Assembly (NCBI RefSeq): GCF_900044055.2
Contig: NZ_FCOX02000002.1
Location: forward strand, 186,001-250,000
DNA length: 64,000 nucleotides
Reading direction: 5' to 3'
Source: Caballeronia calidae
Lineage (GTDB): Bacteria > Pseudomonadota > Gammaproteobacteria > Burkholderiales > Burkholderiaceae
The notes beneath the pieces are model-generated. The model made no database searches, had not been told where the DNA came from, and was given only the letters and a program-made list of their open reading frames with translations. A program made the translations under genes and the position numbers. Each line of letters begins with the position of its first letter. Position 1 is the first letter of the stretch. Shown here one piece after another: positions 28,274 to 38,445 of this stretch.

Positions 28274-29163
28274 TGCACGAGAACCTCGCCATGAACGCGG
28301 CGCGGCCTTTACGCCAGGCGCCGGACCTCGCCGACCGCCTCGGCGCGCAGGTGGTCGAAGCGCTGATCGACGAAGTGACGCTCGCGCCGAAGCCCGGACT
28401 CGTCGATATCCGCAGCCGCGGCGCGCATCACGATCTCGACTGGAAACTGATGTGCGTATCGGCGCTGGCGCTGCAGCCGACCTTCGCCGAGCTGGCGCGC
28501 GCGGGCATCGAAACGAGGCCGATGCTTGCGCTGCGCGAGCGCATCGGCGCAATCGGCCGCGAAGGCGAAGCGCGCATGCTCGATGCGACCGGCGGCGCGA
28601 ATACGCATCGCGGCGCGATCTGGGCGCTCGGACTGCTCGTCACCGCCGCGGCGCGCGAGCCGTCGGACCTCGCTCCGGCGGCAGTCGCCCGGCGCGCCGG
28701 ATCGATCGCCCGTCTGCAGGATCGTCACGCGCCCGCCGTCACCGGCAACAAGGGCGAGCAGGCATGCCGCGACTACGACGTCGGCGGTGCGCGCGGTCAG
28801 GCGCAGGCAGGCTTTCCGCATGTCGTGGACATCGCCCTGCCGGAGCTCGCGCGTTCACGCGAACGCGGCGACAGCGAAACCGCCGCGCGCCTGAACGCGC
28901 TGCTCGCGGTGATGGCGAGCCTCGACGACACCTGCGTGCTCGCGCGCGGCGGACGCAGCGCACTCGCCGAGATGCAGGACGGCGCGCGGCTCGTGCTGGC
29001 ACATGGCGGCGCGGCGCACATCGACGGCCGCCGCCGGCTCAAGGCGCTGGACCGGCGGCTCGTCGAACGGCACGTATCGCCCGGCGGCGCGGCCGATCTG
29101 CTCGCCGCCGCCCTCTTTCTCGACCGGCTCGGAAGCGAAGCCGGTCATCCGACGAAGGCATAG
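28273..29163 (+). CDS. mdcB: Triphosphoribosyl-dephospho-CoA synthase
   Basis: A 296-residue enzyme making 2'-(5''-triphosphoribosyl)-3'-dephospho-CoA, the precursor of the MdcC prosthetic group, from ATP and dephospho-CoA. CitG/MdcB family marks are LAPKPGLVDIRSRGAHHDL near residue 36, TGGANTHRGAIWALGLL and the C-terminal SPGGAADLLAAALFL. The start at 28273 overlaps the mdcA stop. MdcG then transfers the product onto MdcC. Confidence 0.96.
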   Translation: MHENLAMNAARPLRQAPDLADRLGAQVVEALIDEVTLAPKPGLVDIRSRGAHHDLDWKLMCVSALALQPTFAELARAGIETRPMLALRERIGAIGREGEARMLDATGGANTHRGAIWALGLLVTAAAREPSDLAPAAVARRAGSIARLQDRHAPAVTGNKGEQACRDYDVGGARGQAQAGFPHVVDIALPELARSRERGDSETAARLNALLAVMASLDDTCVLARGGRSALAEMQDGARLVLAHGGAAHIDGRRRLKALDRRLVERHVSPGGAADLLAAALFLDRLGSEAGHPTKA

Positions 29164-29171
29164 GAACGCAT

Positions 29172-29480
29172 ATGGAAACCATCGTCCTCGAATTCCCGGC
29201 GGGCCAGCCCGCGCAACGCCGCGCGCTGGCGGGCGTGGTCGCATCGGGAGACCTCGAAGTCCTGCTCGAAGCGAACGCGGCGCACCGCACCGTGGTGAAC
29301 ATCACGACATCCGTCGACGGCAAGGAACATATCTGGCAGTCGGTGCTGGAACGCATTCTCGGCGACGGCTCGCTGCCCGCCGCCAGGCTCGAAATCAACG
29401 ATTCGGGCGCGACGCCCGGTGTCGTGCAGATGCGCATCGGGCAAGTCTTCGAACAACTGAAATCGACCGGCGGAGCGTGA
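29172..29480 (+). CDS. mdcC: Malonate decarboxylase acyl carrier protein (delta subunit)
   Basis: A 102-residue carrier protein that holds the malonyl/acetyl group on a phosphoribosyl-dephospho-CoA arm. Ser25, in AGVVASGDLEVL, aligns with the attachment serine of the Klebsiella protein. TVVNITTSVDGKE and SGATPGVVQMRIGQVFE are the other conserved blocks. The gene is 8 bp after mdcB and 5 bp before mdcD. Confidence 0.96.
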   Translation: METIVLEFPAGQPAQRRALAGVVASGDLEVLLEANAAHRTVVNITTSVDGKEHIWQSVLERILGDGSLPAARLEINDSGATPGVVQMRIGQVFEQLKSTGGA

Positions 29481-29485
29481 AACAT

Positions 29486-30337
29486 ATGGATGCGCAACAA
29501 CTGCTCGAACGCCAGAGCTTCATCGAACTCGATGCGCGCAGCCGCGCGAAAAAGCTGCTGGACGAAGGCACCTTCAGTGAACTGCTCGATCCGTTCGAGC
29601 GTGTGAGCTCGCCGTGGCTCAAGCGCCAAGGCATCGTGACGCAGGCCGACGACGGCACGGTCGTCGCGAAGGGAACCATCGACGGTCAGCCTGCCGTCGT
29701 GCTCGCCATCGATGGCGGGTTTCAGGGCGGCAGCATGGGCGAGGTGTCGGCGGCGAAGATCGCGGGCAGCCTCGAACTCGCCGCCGAGGACAACCGCAGC
29801 GGCATTCCGACGCGCGCCGTCATCCTCTTCGAGACGGGCGGCGTGCGCTTGCAGGAAGCGAATCTCGGGCTGGCGGCGATCGCGGAAATCCACGCGGGCA
29901 TCGTCGATCTGCGGCGCTATCAGCCCGTGATCGGCGTCACGGCCGGGCCGATCGGCTGCTATGGCGGGATGTCGATCGCGGCCGGTCTGTGCAGCTATCT
30001 GATCGGCACGCGCGAGGCGCGGCTCGGGCTCAACGGACCGACTGTGATCGAGCAGGAAGCGGGCATCGCGGAATTCGATTCGCGCGACCGCCCGATGATC
30101 TGGAGTTTCACGGGCTGCGAGCAAAGACATCGCACGGGACTGGTCGATGTCTACACCGCCGACGACGCCGATGCGATCCGCGCCGCCGTCATCGACCGGT
30201 TCCGCGCCGGACGTCCCGAAGCATGCCGCAGCGAACGCGTCACGGGCTTTCTCGCGCGGCTTTCCGAAATCGATCCGCGCGTGCAGGCCACGCCGGAACA
30301 CGTGGCCGCCATCTACGGCAAGGGGTTCGGGTCATGA
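29486..30337 (+). CDS. mdcD: Malonate decarboxylase beta subunit
   Basis: A 283-residue crotonase-fold carboxylase-type subunit that, with MdcE, decarboxylates malonyl-ACP to acetyl-ACP. Conserved segments are RQSFIELDARSRAKKLLDEG at the N-terminus, GGFQGGSMGEVSAAKIAGSL and VTAGPIGCYGGMSIAAGLCS. The ATG at 29486 lies five bases after mdcC; the open frame further upstream overlaps mdcB and mdcC and is not used. Its stop overlaps mdcE by ATGA, as expected for obligate partners. Confidence 0.96.
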   Translation: MDAQQLLERQSFIELDARSRAKKLLDEGTFSELLDPFERVSSPWLKRQGIVTQADDGTVVAKGTIDGQPAVVLAIDGGFQGGSMGEVSAAKIAGSLELAAEDNRSGIPTRAVILFETGGVRLQEANLGLAAIAEIHAGIVDLRRYQPVIGVTAGPIGCYGGMSIAAGLCSYLIGTREARLGLNGPTVIEQEAGIAEFDSRDRPMIWSFTGCEQRHRTGLVDVYTADDADAIRAAVIDRFRAGRPEACRSERVTGFLARLSEIDPRVQATPEHVAAIYGKGFGS

Positions 30338-31149
30338 GCACACAAGAGCTTTCGAAGCGCGGCGCGGTCTGGCTGGATGCACTCACCGGCAGCGCGCCGT
30401 TGCAGGCAGGCTATCCGCCTTCGGTGCGGGTCGCCGATGCGCGTATCGGCAATCAACCCGCGCGGTTCATCGCGGTGGTGCCGGACCCGGACAACCCGTT
30501 TCCGCGCGCACGCAGCGGCGAAGTGGGCCTCGTGGAAGCGTGGGAGATCGCGCGGGCGGTGCGCGAAGCCGTCGATGCCGATGCACAGCGCGATGAGAAA
30601 CGCCCGATCGTCGCGGTCATCGACGTGGCGAGCCAGGCCTACGGACGCCGCGAGGAAGCATATGGCATTCATCAGGCGCTCGCCGCCGCCGCCGATGCCT
30701 ACGCGAGCGCGCGGCTCGCCGGCCATCCGGTGATCGGGCTGATCGTGGCACGCGCGATGTCCGGCGCGTTTCTCGCGCACGGCTATCAGGCGAACCGGCT
30801 GATCGCGCTCGCCGATCCGAAGGTGATGGTCCACGCGATGGGCAAGGAATCGGCCGCGCGCGTCACGCTGCGCTCGGTGACCGAGCTGGAGGCGTTCACG
30901 GCGCGCGTGCCGCCGATGGCCTACGACATCGACAACTACGCGTCGCTCGGATTGCTCTGGAAGCTGCTCTCCGTGATCAACGCCGACGCCCCCACCGGCG
31001 CGGACCAGTCGACGGTCGAAAAGGCGCTGCAAGCCGCCTTCGACGACATTCGCGCCGACCCGTCACGCGGCCTCGAAAGCCGCCTTCGCAGCGAGCACCG
31101 CGCGGCCTCGTCGACGGTTCGCCGCAAGCTGCGGGAACAGTGGCGCTGA
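30334..31149 (+). CDS. mdcE: Malonate decarboxylase gamma subunit (co-decarboxylase)
   Basis: A 271-residue crotonase-fold partner of MdcD. Family features include IVAVIDVASQAYGRREEAYG, the oxyanion-type segment IVARAMSGAFLAHGYQANRL and PKVMVHAMGKESAARVT. Length fits known gamma subunits (about 265). Translation is coupled to mdcD. A 39-bp gap precedes madL. Confidence 0.96.
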   Translation: MSTQELSKRGAVWLDALTGSAPLQAGYPPSVRVADARIGNQPARFIAVVPDPDNPFPRARSGEVGLVEAWEIARAVREAVDADAQRDEKRPIVAVIDVASQAYGRREEAYGIHQALAAAADAYASARLAGHPVIGLIVARAMSGAFLAHGYQANRLIALADPKVMVHAMGKESAARVTLRSVTELEAFTARVPPMAYDIDNYASLGLLWKLLSVINADAPTGADQSTVEKALQAAFDDIRADPSRGLESRLRSEHRAASSTVRRKLREQWR

Positions 31150-31188
31150 GTCATCGAAAGCCAATCAGACAAATACAGGAGACACGAA

Positions 31189-31584
31189 ATGATCATCTAT
31201 GGAACCGCGCTGCTCGCGTTCTGCCATCTGGCGGGACTGTTTCTCGGCGACCTGCTCGGGGTCGCGATCGGCGTCAAGACGAATGTCGGCGGTGTCGGCA
31301 TCGCGATGCTGCTTCTGATCTTCCTGCGGCTCTATCTGCACGGAAAGGGCCTCCTGCCGAAGGAAACCGAAGCGGGCGTCGGCTTCTGGGGCGCGATGTA
31401 CATCCCGGTCGTCGTCGCGATGGCGGCAAACCAGAACGTCGTCGCCGCGCTCAAGGGCGGCCCTGTCGCGCTGCTGTCGGCATTGGGCGCCGCGGCTGTC
31501 TGCGCGGGCTGCATCGCCGTGCTGTCCCGCACCGGTCACGACAGCACATCGTTCGTGAACGCGCCGCATCTCGAAGAAATCTGA
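31189..31584 (+). CDS. madL: Malonate transporter subunit MadL
   Basis: A 131-residue membrane protein with four hydrophobic segments, the small subunit of the two-component sodium-dependent malonate carrier. It begins MIIYGTALLAFCHLAGLFLG and contains the family stretch DLLGVAIGVKTNVGGVGIAM. The C-terminus ends in a short polar tail. It lies 14 bp before its partner madM. Some authors name this pair mdcLM when it occurs with mdc genes. Confidence 0.95.
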   Translation: MIIYGTALLAFCHLAGLFLGDLLGVAIGVKTNVGGVGIAMLLLIFLRLYLHGKGLLPKETEAGVGFWGAMYIPVVVAMAANQNVVAALKGGPVALLSALGAAAVCAGCIAVLSRTGHDSTSFVNAPHLEEI

Positions 31585-31598
31585 AGCAGGAGTCCGCC

Positions 31599-32366
31599 AT
31601 GTTCCAAATGATCGACAAGGTTCTGATGCACAACGGCCTCGTCACCGCGTTCGCGCTGGTGGGGCTCATCATGTGGGTGTCGTCGCTGATCTCGCGCAAG
31701 CTGACCTTCGGGCGCGTGCACGGCTCGGCGATCGCCATCGTGATCGGCCTCGTGCTCGCCTATTTCGGCGGCGCGTTCACCGGAGGACAAAAGGGTCTCG
31801 CGGACTTGCCGCTTTTCACGGGCGTCGGCCTGATGGGCGGCGCGATGCTGCGGGACTTCGCCATCGTCGCGACCGCCTTCGAAGTGCAGGCCAACGAGGC
31901 GCGCAAGGCCGGGCTCATCGGCGTGGTGTCGCTGCTGCTCGGGACCGTGCTGCCGTTCATCGTCGGCGCGAGCATCGCGCATGCGTTCGGCTACACCGAC
32001 GCCGTGAGCATGACCACCATCGGTGCGGGTGCCGTGACGTATATCGTGGGACCGGTGACGGGCGCGGCGATCGGTGCAAGCTCGGATGTGATCGCGCTCA
32101 GTATCGCGACGGGTCTCATCAAGGCGATCATCGTGATGATCGGCACGCCGCTCGCAGCGGGCTTCATGGGGCTGAAGACGCCGCGCTCCGCGATGATCTT
32201 CGGCGGCTTGGCCGGCACGGTGAGCGGCGTCAGCGCGGGGCTCGCCGCGACCGACCGGCGGCTCGTTCCCTACGGCGCGCTGATCGCGACGTTCCATACG
32301 GGCGTCGGCTGCCTGCTCGGGCCGTCGCTGCTGTTCTTCGCGACGAAGGCGCTGATGGGCGCGTGA
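31599..32366 (+). CDS. madM: Malonate transporter subunit MadM
   Basis: A 255-residue polytopic membrane subunit of the malonate carrier. HGSAIAIVIGLVLAYFGGAF, GLMGGAMLRDFAIVATAFEV and TIGAGAVTYIVGPVTGAAIG are typical MadM segments. GCAGGAGT lies before the ATG at 31599. MadL and MadM together bring malonate into the cell for the decarboxylase encoded around them. Confidence 0.95.
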   Translation: MFQMIDKVLMHNGLVTAFALVGLIMWVSSLISRKLTFGRVHGSAIAIVIGLVLAYFGGAFTGGQKGLADLPLFTGVGLMGGAMLRDFAIVATAFEVQANEARKAGLIGVVSLLLGTVLPFIVGASIAHAFGYTDAVSMTTIGAGAVTYIVGPVTGAAIGASSDVIALSIATGLIKAIIVMIGTPLAAGFMGLKTPRSAMIFGGLAGTVSGVSAGLAATDRRLVPYGALIATFHTGVGCLLGPSLLFFATKALMGA

Positions 32367-32384
32367 TGCCAAGGGAGAACCGCT

Positions 32385-33035
32385 GTGTCGATCGACGATG
32401 AAGTGATTCGCCCGCACGATCTTCTGTGGATCGCCGCGCCGCATGATATCCGCACGGAATCGGAGTTGCCTGCGTGGGCTTCGCCCGAGTGGCTGTCGGT
32501 CGCGCCGGCCGTGGTGCGGCGCGAAGCGGTCGGCGCGCATGACATCGTGCCCGTGGGGCTTCGAGGGCGCACGCGCAGCGAGCGGTTCGCGGGCTTCGTG
32601 GCGCGCGAGCGGATCGCGCGTCGCGTGACGCCCGAAGCGCTCGCTCGGGCGCGCGCGTGGCGTTTCGATACCGCGATCGCGAGCCTGCCCTGCGTGCGCG
32701 CACTCGCCCGCATCGCGCCCGAACTCGACCGGCTTCGGCTGGCGTGGGGCGTTATCGGCAGCGTCGGGTTTGCGCTCGCGAGCGGCTTGCACACGTTGAG
32801 AGAGGACAGCGACCTCGATCTGCTGCTACGTACCACGCAGCCATTGCCGCGCGATGAAGCGCACTCGCTCCTGTCGATGCTCAAGCGCATGCCAGCACGC
32901 ATCGATATGCAGGTGGACACCGGTCACGGCGGCTTCGCGCTCGCGGAATGGGCGGGCCGATCGGACCGCGTGTTGCTGAAGACGGGACGCGGACCCTTGC
33001 TCGTAGCCGATCCCTGGGCGGAGCACGCATCATGA
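32385..33035 (+). CDS. mdcG: Phosphoribosyl-dephospho-CoA transferase (holo-ACP synthase)
   Basis: A 216-residue nucleotidyltransferase that attaches the prosthetic group made by MdcB to MdcC. The catalytic pattern is visible as GSVGFALASGL followed by the metal-binding DSDLDLLL at about residues 146-153. The start is a GTG with AAGGGAGA upstream. The first 60 residues hold the substrate-binding part (RPHDLLWI). It overlaps mdcH by ATGA. Confidence 0.94.
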   Translation: MSIDDEVIRPHDLLWIAAPHDIRTESELPAWASPEWLSVAPAVVRREAVGAHDIVPVGLRGRTRSERFAGFVARERIARRVTPEALARARAWRFDTAIASLPCVRALARIAPELDRLRLAWGVIGSVGFALASGLHTLREDSDLDLLLRTTQPLPRDEAHSLLSMLKRMPARIDMQVDTGHGGFALAEWAGRSDRVLLKTGRGPLLVADPWAEHAS

Positions 33036-33970
33036 GCGTGCTATTCACGTTTCCCGGCCAGGGCTCGCAGCGCGCCGGCATGCTGCACGCGCTGCCGGAT
33101 CACATCGACATGGCCCGCACGCTCGAAGAAGCCAGCGACACGCTGGGCCATGACGTCCGGTCCATCGACGATGCCGCATCGCTGCGCTCCACCGTCGCCG
33201 TGCAGCTTTGTCTGCTGATCGCGGGCGTCGGTCAGGCGCGCGTGATGCAGGCGCACGGCCATGTGCCCGACATGGTGTCGGGGCTTTCGATCGGCGCGTA
33301 TCCCGCCGCGGTGATCGCGGGCGCGCTCGCCTTCCCCGATGCGCTCAGGCTCGTGGCCTTGCGCGGCCAGTTGATGGAACGCGCCTATCCGCGAGGCTAT
33401 GGCATGACGGCGATAATCGGCCTGACGCAGCGCGCGCTCGAACGGCTGATCGCGCAAGTGAACAGCGGCGCCGAGCCCGTCTTCCTCGCAAACATCAACG
33501 CGGAAACACAGATGGTCGTCGCGGGCAGCGACGCGTCGATGGATCGTCTCGCGGCACTTGCAACGGACCACGGCGCGCAACGCTGCGAGCGTCTCGATGT
33601 CGCGGTGCCTTCGCATTGCGCCCTGCTCGACGCGCCCGCAGCCGAGCTCGCCGACGCTTTCGCTCGGGTCGATGTGCGTGCGCCGCGCATCGTTTATCTG
33701 AGCAGCAGCGCCGCGCGGCCGCTTTTCGACGGCGCGCGCATTGCCGCCGACCTCGCCGGCAACATGGCGCGGCAGGTGCGCTGGCACGACACGATGAGAC
33801 TCGCATGGGAACGGGGCGCGCGCCTCGCGATCGAGATGCCGCCCGCCAATGTCCTCACGCGGCTGGCCGGTTCGATTTTTTCCGAAGGCATCGCGGTGTC
33901 CTGCAGCGAGACCTCGTTGCCCGATCTCGGCGCGCTCATCGACAGGGCATGCGCAAGCGACGAGCGATGA
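33032..33970 (+). CDS. mdcH: Malonyl-CoA:ACP transacylase of malonate decarboxylase
   Basis: A 312-residue acyltransferase of the FabD fold that loads the carrier protein with malonyl from CoA to start the cycle. FTFPGQGSQ is at residues 5-13. The nucleophile elbow reads GLSIGAYPAAVIAG, with serine in the GLSxG motif. The catalytic histidine is in VPSHCALLDAP. The start overlaps mdcG. The stop is 4 bp from that of the convergent LysR gene. Confidence 0.94.
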   Translation: MSVLFTFPGQGSQRAGMLHALPDHIDMARTLEEASDTLGHDVRSIDDAASLRSTVAVQLCLLIAGVGQARVMQAHGHVPDMVSGLSIGAYPAAVIAGALAFPDALRLVALRGQLMERAYPRGYGMTAIIGLTQRALERLIAQVNSGAEPVFLANINAETQMVVAGSDASMDRLAALATDHGAQRCERLDVAVPSHCALLDAPAAELADAFARVDVRAPRIVYLSSSAARPLFDGARIAADLAGNMARQVRWHDTMRLAWERGARLAIEMPPANVLTRLAGSIFSEGIAVSCSETSLPDLGALIDRACASDER

Positions 33971-33974
33971 AGCG

Positions 33975-34889
33975 TCAGTCAGCGCTTCTCGTGCGCAGAC
34001 GACAGACGGCCATCAGCGCGAGCAGGTTCGGATCGCGCTCGCGCGCGCGCAGGAAACTGACGCCGATGGTCTGGCGCATCAGGTATTGCGGCTTGAGCGG
34101 AATGAACTGCACCTTGTCGCCGAAAACGCCGCGCACACGCCCGGGCAAAAGCGTATAGCCGACTCCACCGCTCACCAGATTCATCAGCGAGAAGATGTCG
34201 CCGGTTCGCATCGTCACGTTCGGCGTGAAGTCCGCGACGCGAAACGCCTCGACGAAGCCGTGATATGTCGCGAAGCCTTCACCGAGCGAAACGAAAGTCT
34301 CGTCGCGGCAATCCCGAAGATCGACGGCTTCCTGCTTTGCATAGGGCGAACCGGCGGGCGCGGCGAAAAAAATATCGTCTTCGAAAAGGGGAATGGATTC
34401 GATCTCGGGCTCGGCGTCGGGCATCGCCATCAGCGCGGCATCGATTTCGCTTCGCTTCAGCTTGTCGAGCAGTTCGACATTCGGACCGAGCACCAGCTCG
34501 ACATGAAGCGCGGGCCTGCGCACCTTGATATCGACGACGATGCCGGGCACGGTCTTGATCGTCAGCGAGTAGAGCGAGCCGATTCTCAGGCGGTCTGACG
34601 AATAGCCCGCGGCCTCGCGCGTCGCACGAATGCCGTCGGACAGCAGCGTCATCACTTCCTGCGCGACATCGGCGAGGATCTGCGCCGCTTCCGTCGACTT
34701 GAGATTGCGGCCCTCATGGCGGAACAGCGCGCATCGCACGCCCTGCTCCAGGGAATGCAACGCGCGATGCACGCTGACGGTGCTCACGTTCAGCGCCTCG
34801 GCCGCCTTCGCGAGGTTGCCGGTCTCCATGAACGCAAGCAGCACTTCGAGCTTGCGGAAGGTGATCTCATCGTCGATTCGGTCGCGCAT
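33975..34889 (-). CDS. mdcR: LysR-type regulator, probable malonate regulator
   Basis: A 304-residue LysR protein. The N-terminal helix-turn-helix reads FRKLEVLLAFMETGNLAKAAEALNVSTVSVHRALHSLE, here with VHR at the recognition helix, as in MdcR proteins. The rest is a periplasmic-binding-fold co-inducer domain. It lies convergent with mdcH rather than divergent from mdcA, so assignment to malonate control rests on adjacency and resemblance. It is 85 bp after livM on the same strand. Confidence 0.85.
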   Translation of the reverse strand: MRDRIDDEITFRKLEVLLAFMETGNLAKAAEALNVSTVSVHRALHSLEQGVRCALFRHEGRNLKSTEAAQILADVAQEVMTLLSDGIRATREAAGYSSDRLRIGSLYSLTIKTVPGIVVDIKVRRPALHVELVLGPNVELLDKLKRSEIDAALMAMPDAEPEIESIPLFEDDIFFAAPAGSPYAKQEAVDLRDCRDETFVSLGEGFATYHGFVEAFRVADFTPNVTMRTGDIFSLMNLVSGGVGYTLLPGRVRGVFGDKVQFIPLKPQYLMRQTIGVSFLRARERDPNLLALMAVCRLRTRSAD

Positions 34890-34974
34890 CTTGGATCATG
34901 GAACGGTCGAAGTTCCCGATTATCGCCTCGCAGGTGCGCCGGACGAATAGCGTTTATCCCTCATCCCTCGGGAA

Positions 34975-35991
34975 TCACGCGGCATCGCTTCGCATCATGC
35001 GCCCGGCGACGCGCACCCGCGTGCGCTCCCGACGCCCGAGCCATTGCGCCATTTCCCCGACGATGCCGCGCCGGAACAGCAGCACGCAAGCGACGAACAT
35101 CACGCCGGTCACGATGCTGACGGATTCGCCCAGCCCCTGAAACCACGCGATATGCGTGAGCTCCGCGAGCCACGTGCCGAACGCGGCGAGCTTCGTCTCC
35201 AGCCCGACGACGATCACCGCGCCGACCGCCGGCCCGAGCCGCGTGCCGAGACCGCCGAGCAAGGTCATGAGGATGACGGTGCCCGACATCGTCCAGTGCA
35301 CGTCGGAGAGGGTGGCGAAGCCGAGCACGAGCGTCTTCATCGCGCCCGCGAGACCCGCGCACGCAGCCGATATGACGAACGCCAGCAGCTTGAAGCGATC
35401 GACGTCGTAGCCGAGCGAAACCGTGCGCGCCTCGTTCTCTTTCAACGCGCCGAGAATGCGGCCGAACGGCGAATCGAGCACGCGGCCGATGAACGCGAAC
35501 GCCATCGCACTGATTGCGAGCACGACGTAATAGAGCGTGAGGTCGTCGTCGAGCGCGAGCGCGCCGAACAGCCGCCCGCGCGGCACGCCCTGCATGCCGT
35601 CCTCGCCACCGGTGAACGGCGTCTGCACGCAAAGGAAATAGACCATCTGCGCGAGCGCGAGCGTGACCATCGCGAAGTAGATGCCCTTGCGGCGGATCGC
35701 GAGCAATCCCATCACGAAGCCGAGCGCCGCGCCGACGCCCGCGCCGAGCAGCAACGCGGCTTCGGGCGGCAGGCCGTGATCGCGCAACGCGCTGCCCGCG
35801 ACATAGGCCGCGACGCCGAAGAACGCCGCATGACCGAACGACAGCAGGCCGACATAGCCGAGCAACAGGTTCAGCGATGTGGCGAAGAGCGCGAAGCACA
35901 TCAGCTTCATCAGAAAGACCGGATACGCGCCGAGCCACGGCGCGGCGGCGAGCACGGCCAATACGGCGAAGAATGCGAAACGGTTATGCAT
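34975..35991 (-). CDS. livM: Branched-chain-type ABC permease LivM
   Basis: A 338-residue inner-membrane permease of the hydrophobic amino acid importer class. LNLLLGYVGLLSFGHAAFFG is the diagnostic LivM segment, and SGTVILMTLLGGLGTRLGPAVGA is the ATPase-contact region. The ATG at 35991 is 8 bp after livH; the open frame runs back through livH in another frame and is not used. Last gene of the ten-gene operon. Confidence 0.94.
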   Translation of the reverse strand: MHNRFAFFAVLAVLAAAPWLGAYPVFLMKLMCFALFATSLNLLLGYVGLLSFGHAAFFGVAAYVAGSALRDHGLPPEAALLLGAGVGAALGFVMGLLAIRRKGIYFAMVTLALAQMVYFLCVQTPFTGGEDGMQGVPRGRLFGALALDDDLTLYYVVLAISAMAFAFIGRVLDSPFGRILGALKENEARTVSLGYDVDRFKLLAFVISAACAGLAGAMKTLVLGFATLSDVHWTMSGTVILMTLLGGLGTRLGPAVGAVIVVGLETKLAAFGTWLAELTHIAWFQGLGESVSIVTGVMFVACVLLFRRGIVGEMAQWLGRRERTRVRVAGRMMRSDAA

Positions 35992-35999
35992 GAGACACC

Positions 36000-36884
36000 T
36001 CACTTCGATTGACCGAACAGCCCGGCGGGACGCACGAGCAGCACCAGCGCCATGACGGCGAACACGACCGTCGCGGACGCTTCCGGATAGAACAGCTTCG
36101 TCAGGCTTTCGAGGACGCCGAGCGCGAGGCTCGTCAGCACCGATCCGGCGATGGATCCCATTCCGCCGATCACGACGATCGCGAACACGGTGATGATCAC
36201 GCTCTGCCCCATCAGCGGCGACACCTGCATGACCGGCGCGGCGAGCACGCCCGCGAACGCCGCGATCGCGACGCCGAAGCCGTAGCTCAGCGACACCATG
36301 CGCGGCACATCGACGCCGAACGCCGCGACGAGCCGCGGATTCTCGGTCGCCGCGCGCAGCAACGCGCCGAGTTGCGTGCGCTCGATCGCCCACCACGCCA
36401 CTGCGCAAACCCCGAGCGATGCGACGACGACCCATGCGCGATACGCCGGCAGCATCATGAAGCCGAGATCGACGGCGCGCGCGAGGCTGTCGGGCGCGGC
36501 ATACGACATGCCCGAGACGCCGTAGACGGAACGCGACGTGCCTTCGAAGATCAGCGTGACGCCGAGCGTGAGCAACAGTCCATATAGGTGATCGAGCTTG
36601 TAGAGCCGGCGCAGCATCGAACGCTCGACCATCACGCCCACCGCGCCCACGGCCAGCGGCGCGATGACGAGCATCAGCCAGTAGTCGAGGCCGAAGTAGT
36701 TCGTGCCCATCCACGCGAACAGCGCGCCGAGCATGAAGAACGCGCCGTGCGTGAAATTGATCACGTTCAACAGGCCGAAGATGAGCGACAGGCCCAGACT
36801 CAGCACGGCATAGAAGCAGCCGTTCATCAGCCCGAGGACGAGCTGACCCGATACCGCCTGCAGCGGCATACCGAAGATTTCCAT
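36000..36884 (-). CDS. livH: Branched-chain-type ABC permease LivH
   Basis: A 294-residue permease with eight hydrophobic segments. It shows LGLSLIFGLLNVINFTHGAF near the N-terminus and VFAIVVIGGMGSIAGSVLTS near residue 245, both standard for LivH. It lies between livF and livM in the same operon. In this setting it probably carries the operon's aromatic or amide substrate rather than leucine. Confidence 0.94.
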   Translation of the reverse strand: MEIFGMPLQAVSGQLVLGLMNGCFYAVLSLGLSLIFGLLNVINFTHGAFFMLGALFAWMGTNYFGLDYWLMLVIAPLAVGAVGVMVERSMLRRLYKLDHLYGLLLTLGVTLIFEGTSRSVYGVSGMSYAAPDSLARAVDLGFMMLPAYRAWVVVASLGVCAVAWWAIERTQLGALLRAATENPRLVAAFGVDVPRMVSLSYGFGVAIAAFAGVLAAPVMQVSPLMGQSVIITVFAIVVIGGMGSIAGSVLTSLALGVLESLTKLFYPEASATVVFAVMALVLLVRPAGLFGQSK

Positions 36885-36898
36885 GACGTTCGCTCCGA

Positions 36899-37643
<745 letters not shown>

Positions 37644-37663
<20 letters not shown>

Positions 37664-38414
37664 TCTCGGTCCCCATGTACGCATCCTTCACTTGCGGGTT
37701 CGCGGAGACGGACGCGTAATCGCCTTCCGCCAGAATCTCGCCGCGCTGAAGCACGGTGATGGTGTCCGCGATGCTCGACACCATCTTCATGTTGTGCTCG
37801 ACCATCAGGATCGTTCGTCCGCTCGATACCTTACGGATGAGCGCCGTCACGCGATCGACGTCCTCGTGTCCCATGCCCTGCGTCGGCTCGTCGAGCAGCA
37901 TGAGCACGGGGTCCATCGCGAGCGTCGTCGCGATTTCGAGCGCGCGCTTGTGACCGTATGACAGCTCGACGGTCTTCACATCGGCGTATGCGGCGAGGCC
38001 GACTTCAACGAGCAGTTCGAGCGCGCGCTCGCGCAGGCGCGTGAGCATCGCGCTGCTTTTCCAGAAGCGGAACGATACGCCGAGCGGCCGTTGCAAAGCG
38101 ATCGTCACATTCTCGACGGGCGTCAGATGTGGGAACACCGCCGAGATCTGGAACGAGCGGATCACGCCGCTTCGCGCGATCGTCGCGGGTGCCGCCTTCG
38201 TGATCTCGCGGCCGTCGAAGAAAATGTGTCCCGAACTGGGCGTCAGGAACTTCGTCAGCAGGTTGAAGCAGGTGGTCTTGCCCGCGCCGTTCGGGCCGAT
38301 CAGCGCGTGGATCGTGCCTCGCCGCACGCGCAAGTCGATACCGTTGACGGCCGTGAAGCCGTTGAACTGCCTGGTCAAACCCTTTGTCTCCAGAATCATG
38401 TCTGCATGCGTCAT
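37644..38414 (-). CDS. livG: ABC ATPase LivG
   Basis: A 256-residue ATPase with an intact Walker A, GPNGAGKTT, Walker B LMLLDEPTQGM and H-loop VEHNM. The signature is atypical, LSYGHKRALEIA, which is usual in LivG. AGGAGA lies eight bases before the ATG at 38414; the longer frame upstream is inside the DUF2848 gene. It pairs with LivF, with which it overlaps by 20 bp. Confidence 0.94.
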
Positions 38415-38445
38415 CGCAGCTCTCCTGATAGGGTGATGCAAGGCG

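Noticed and set aside
25145..28552. 1135-codon open frame on the minus strand
   Set aside because: Only its last 372 codons are the ABC binding protein. The rest is antisense to mdcA and mdcB and is a by-product of GC-rich codon bias.
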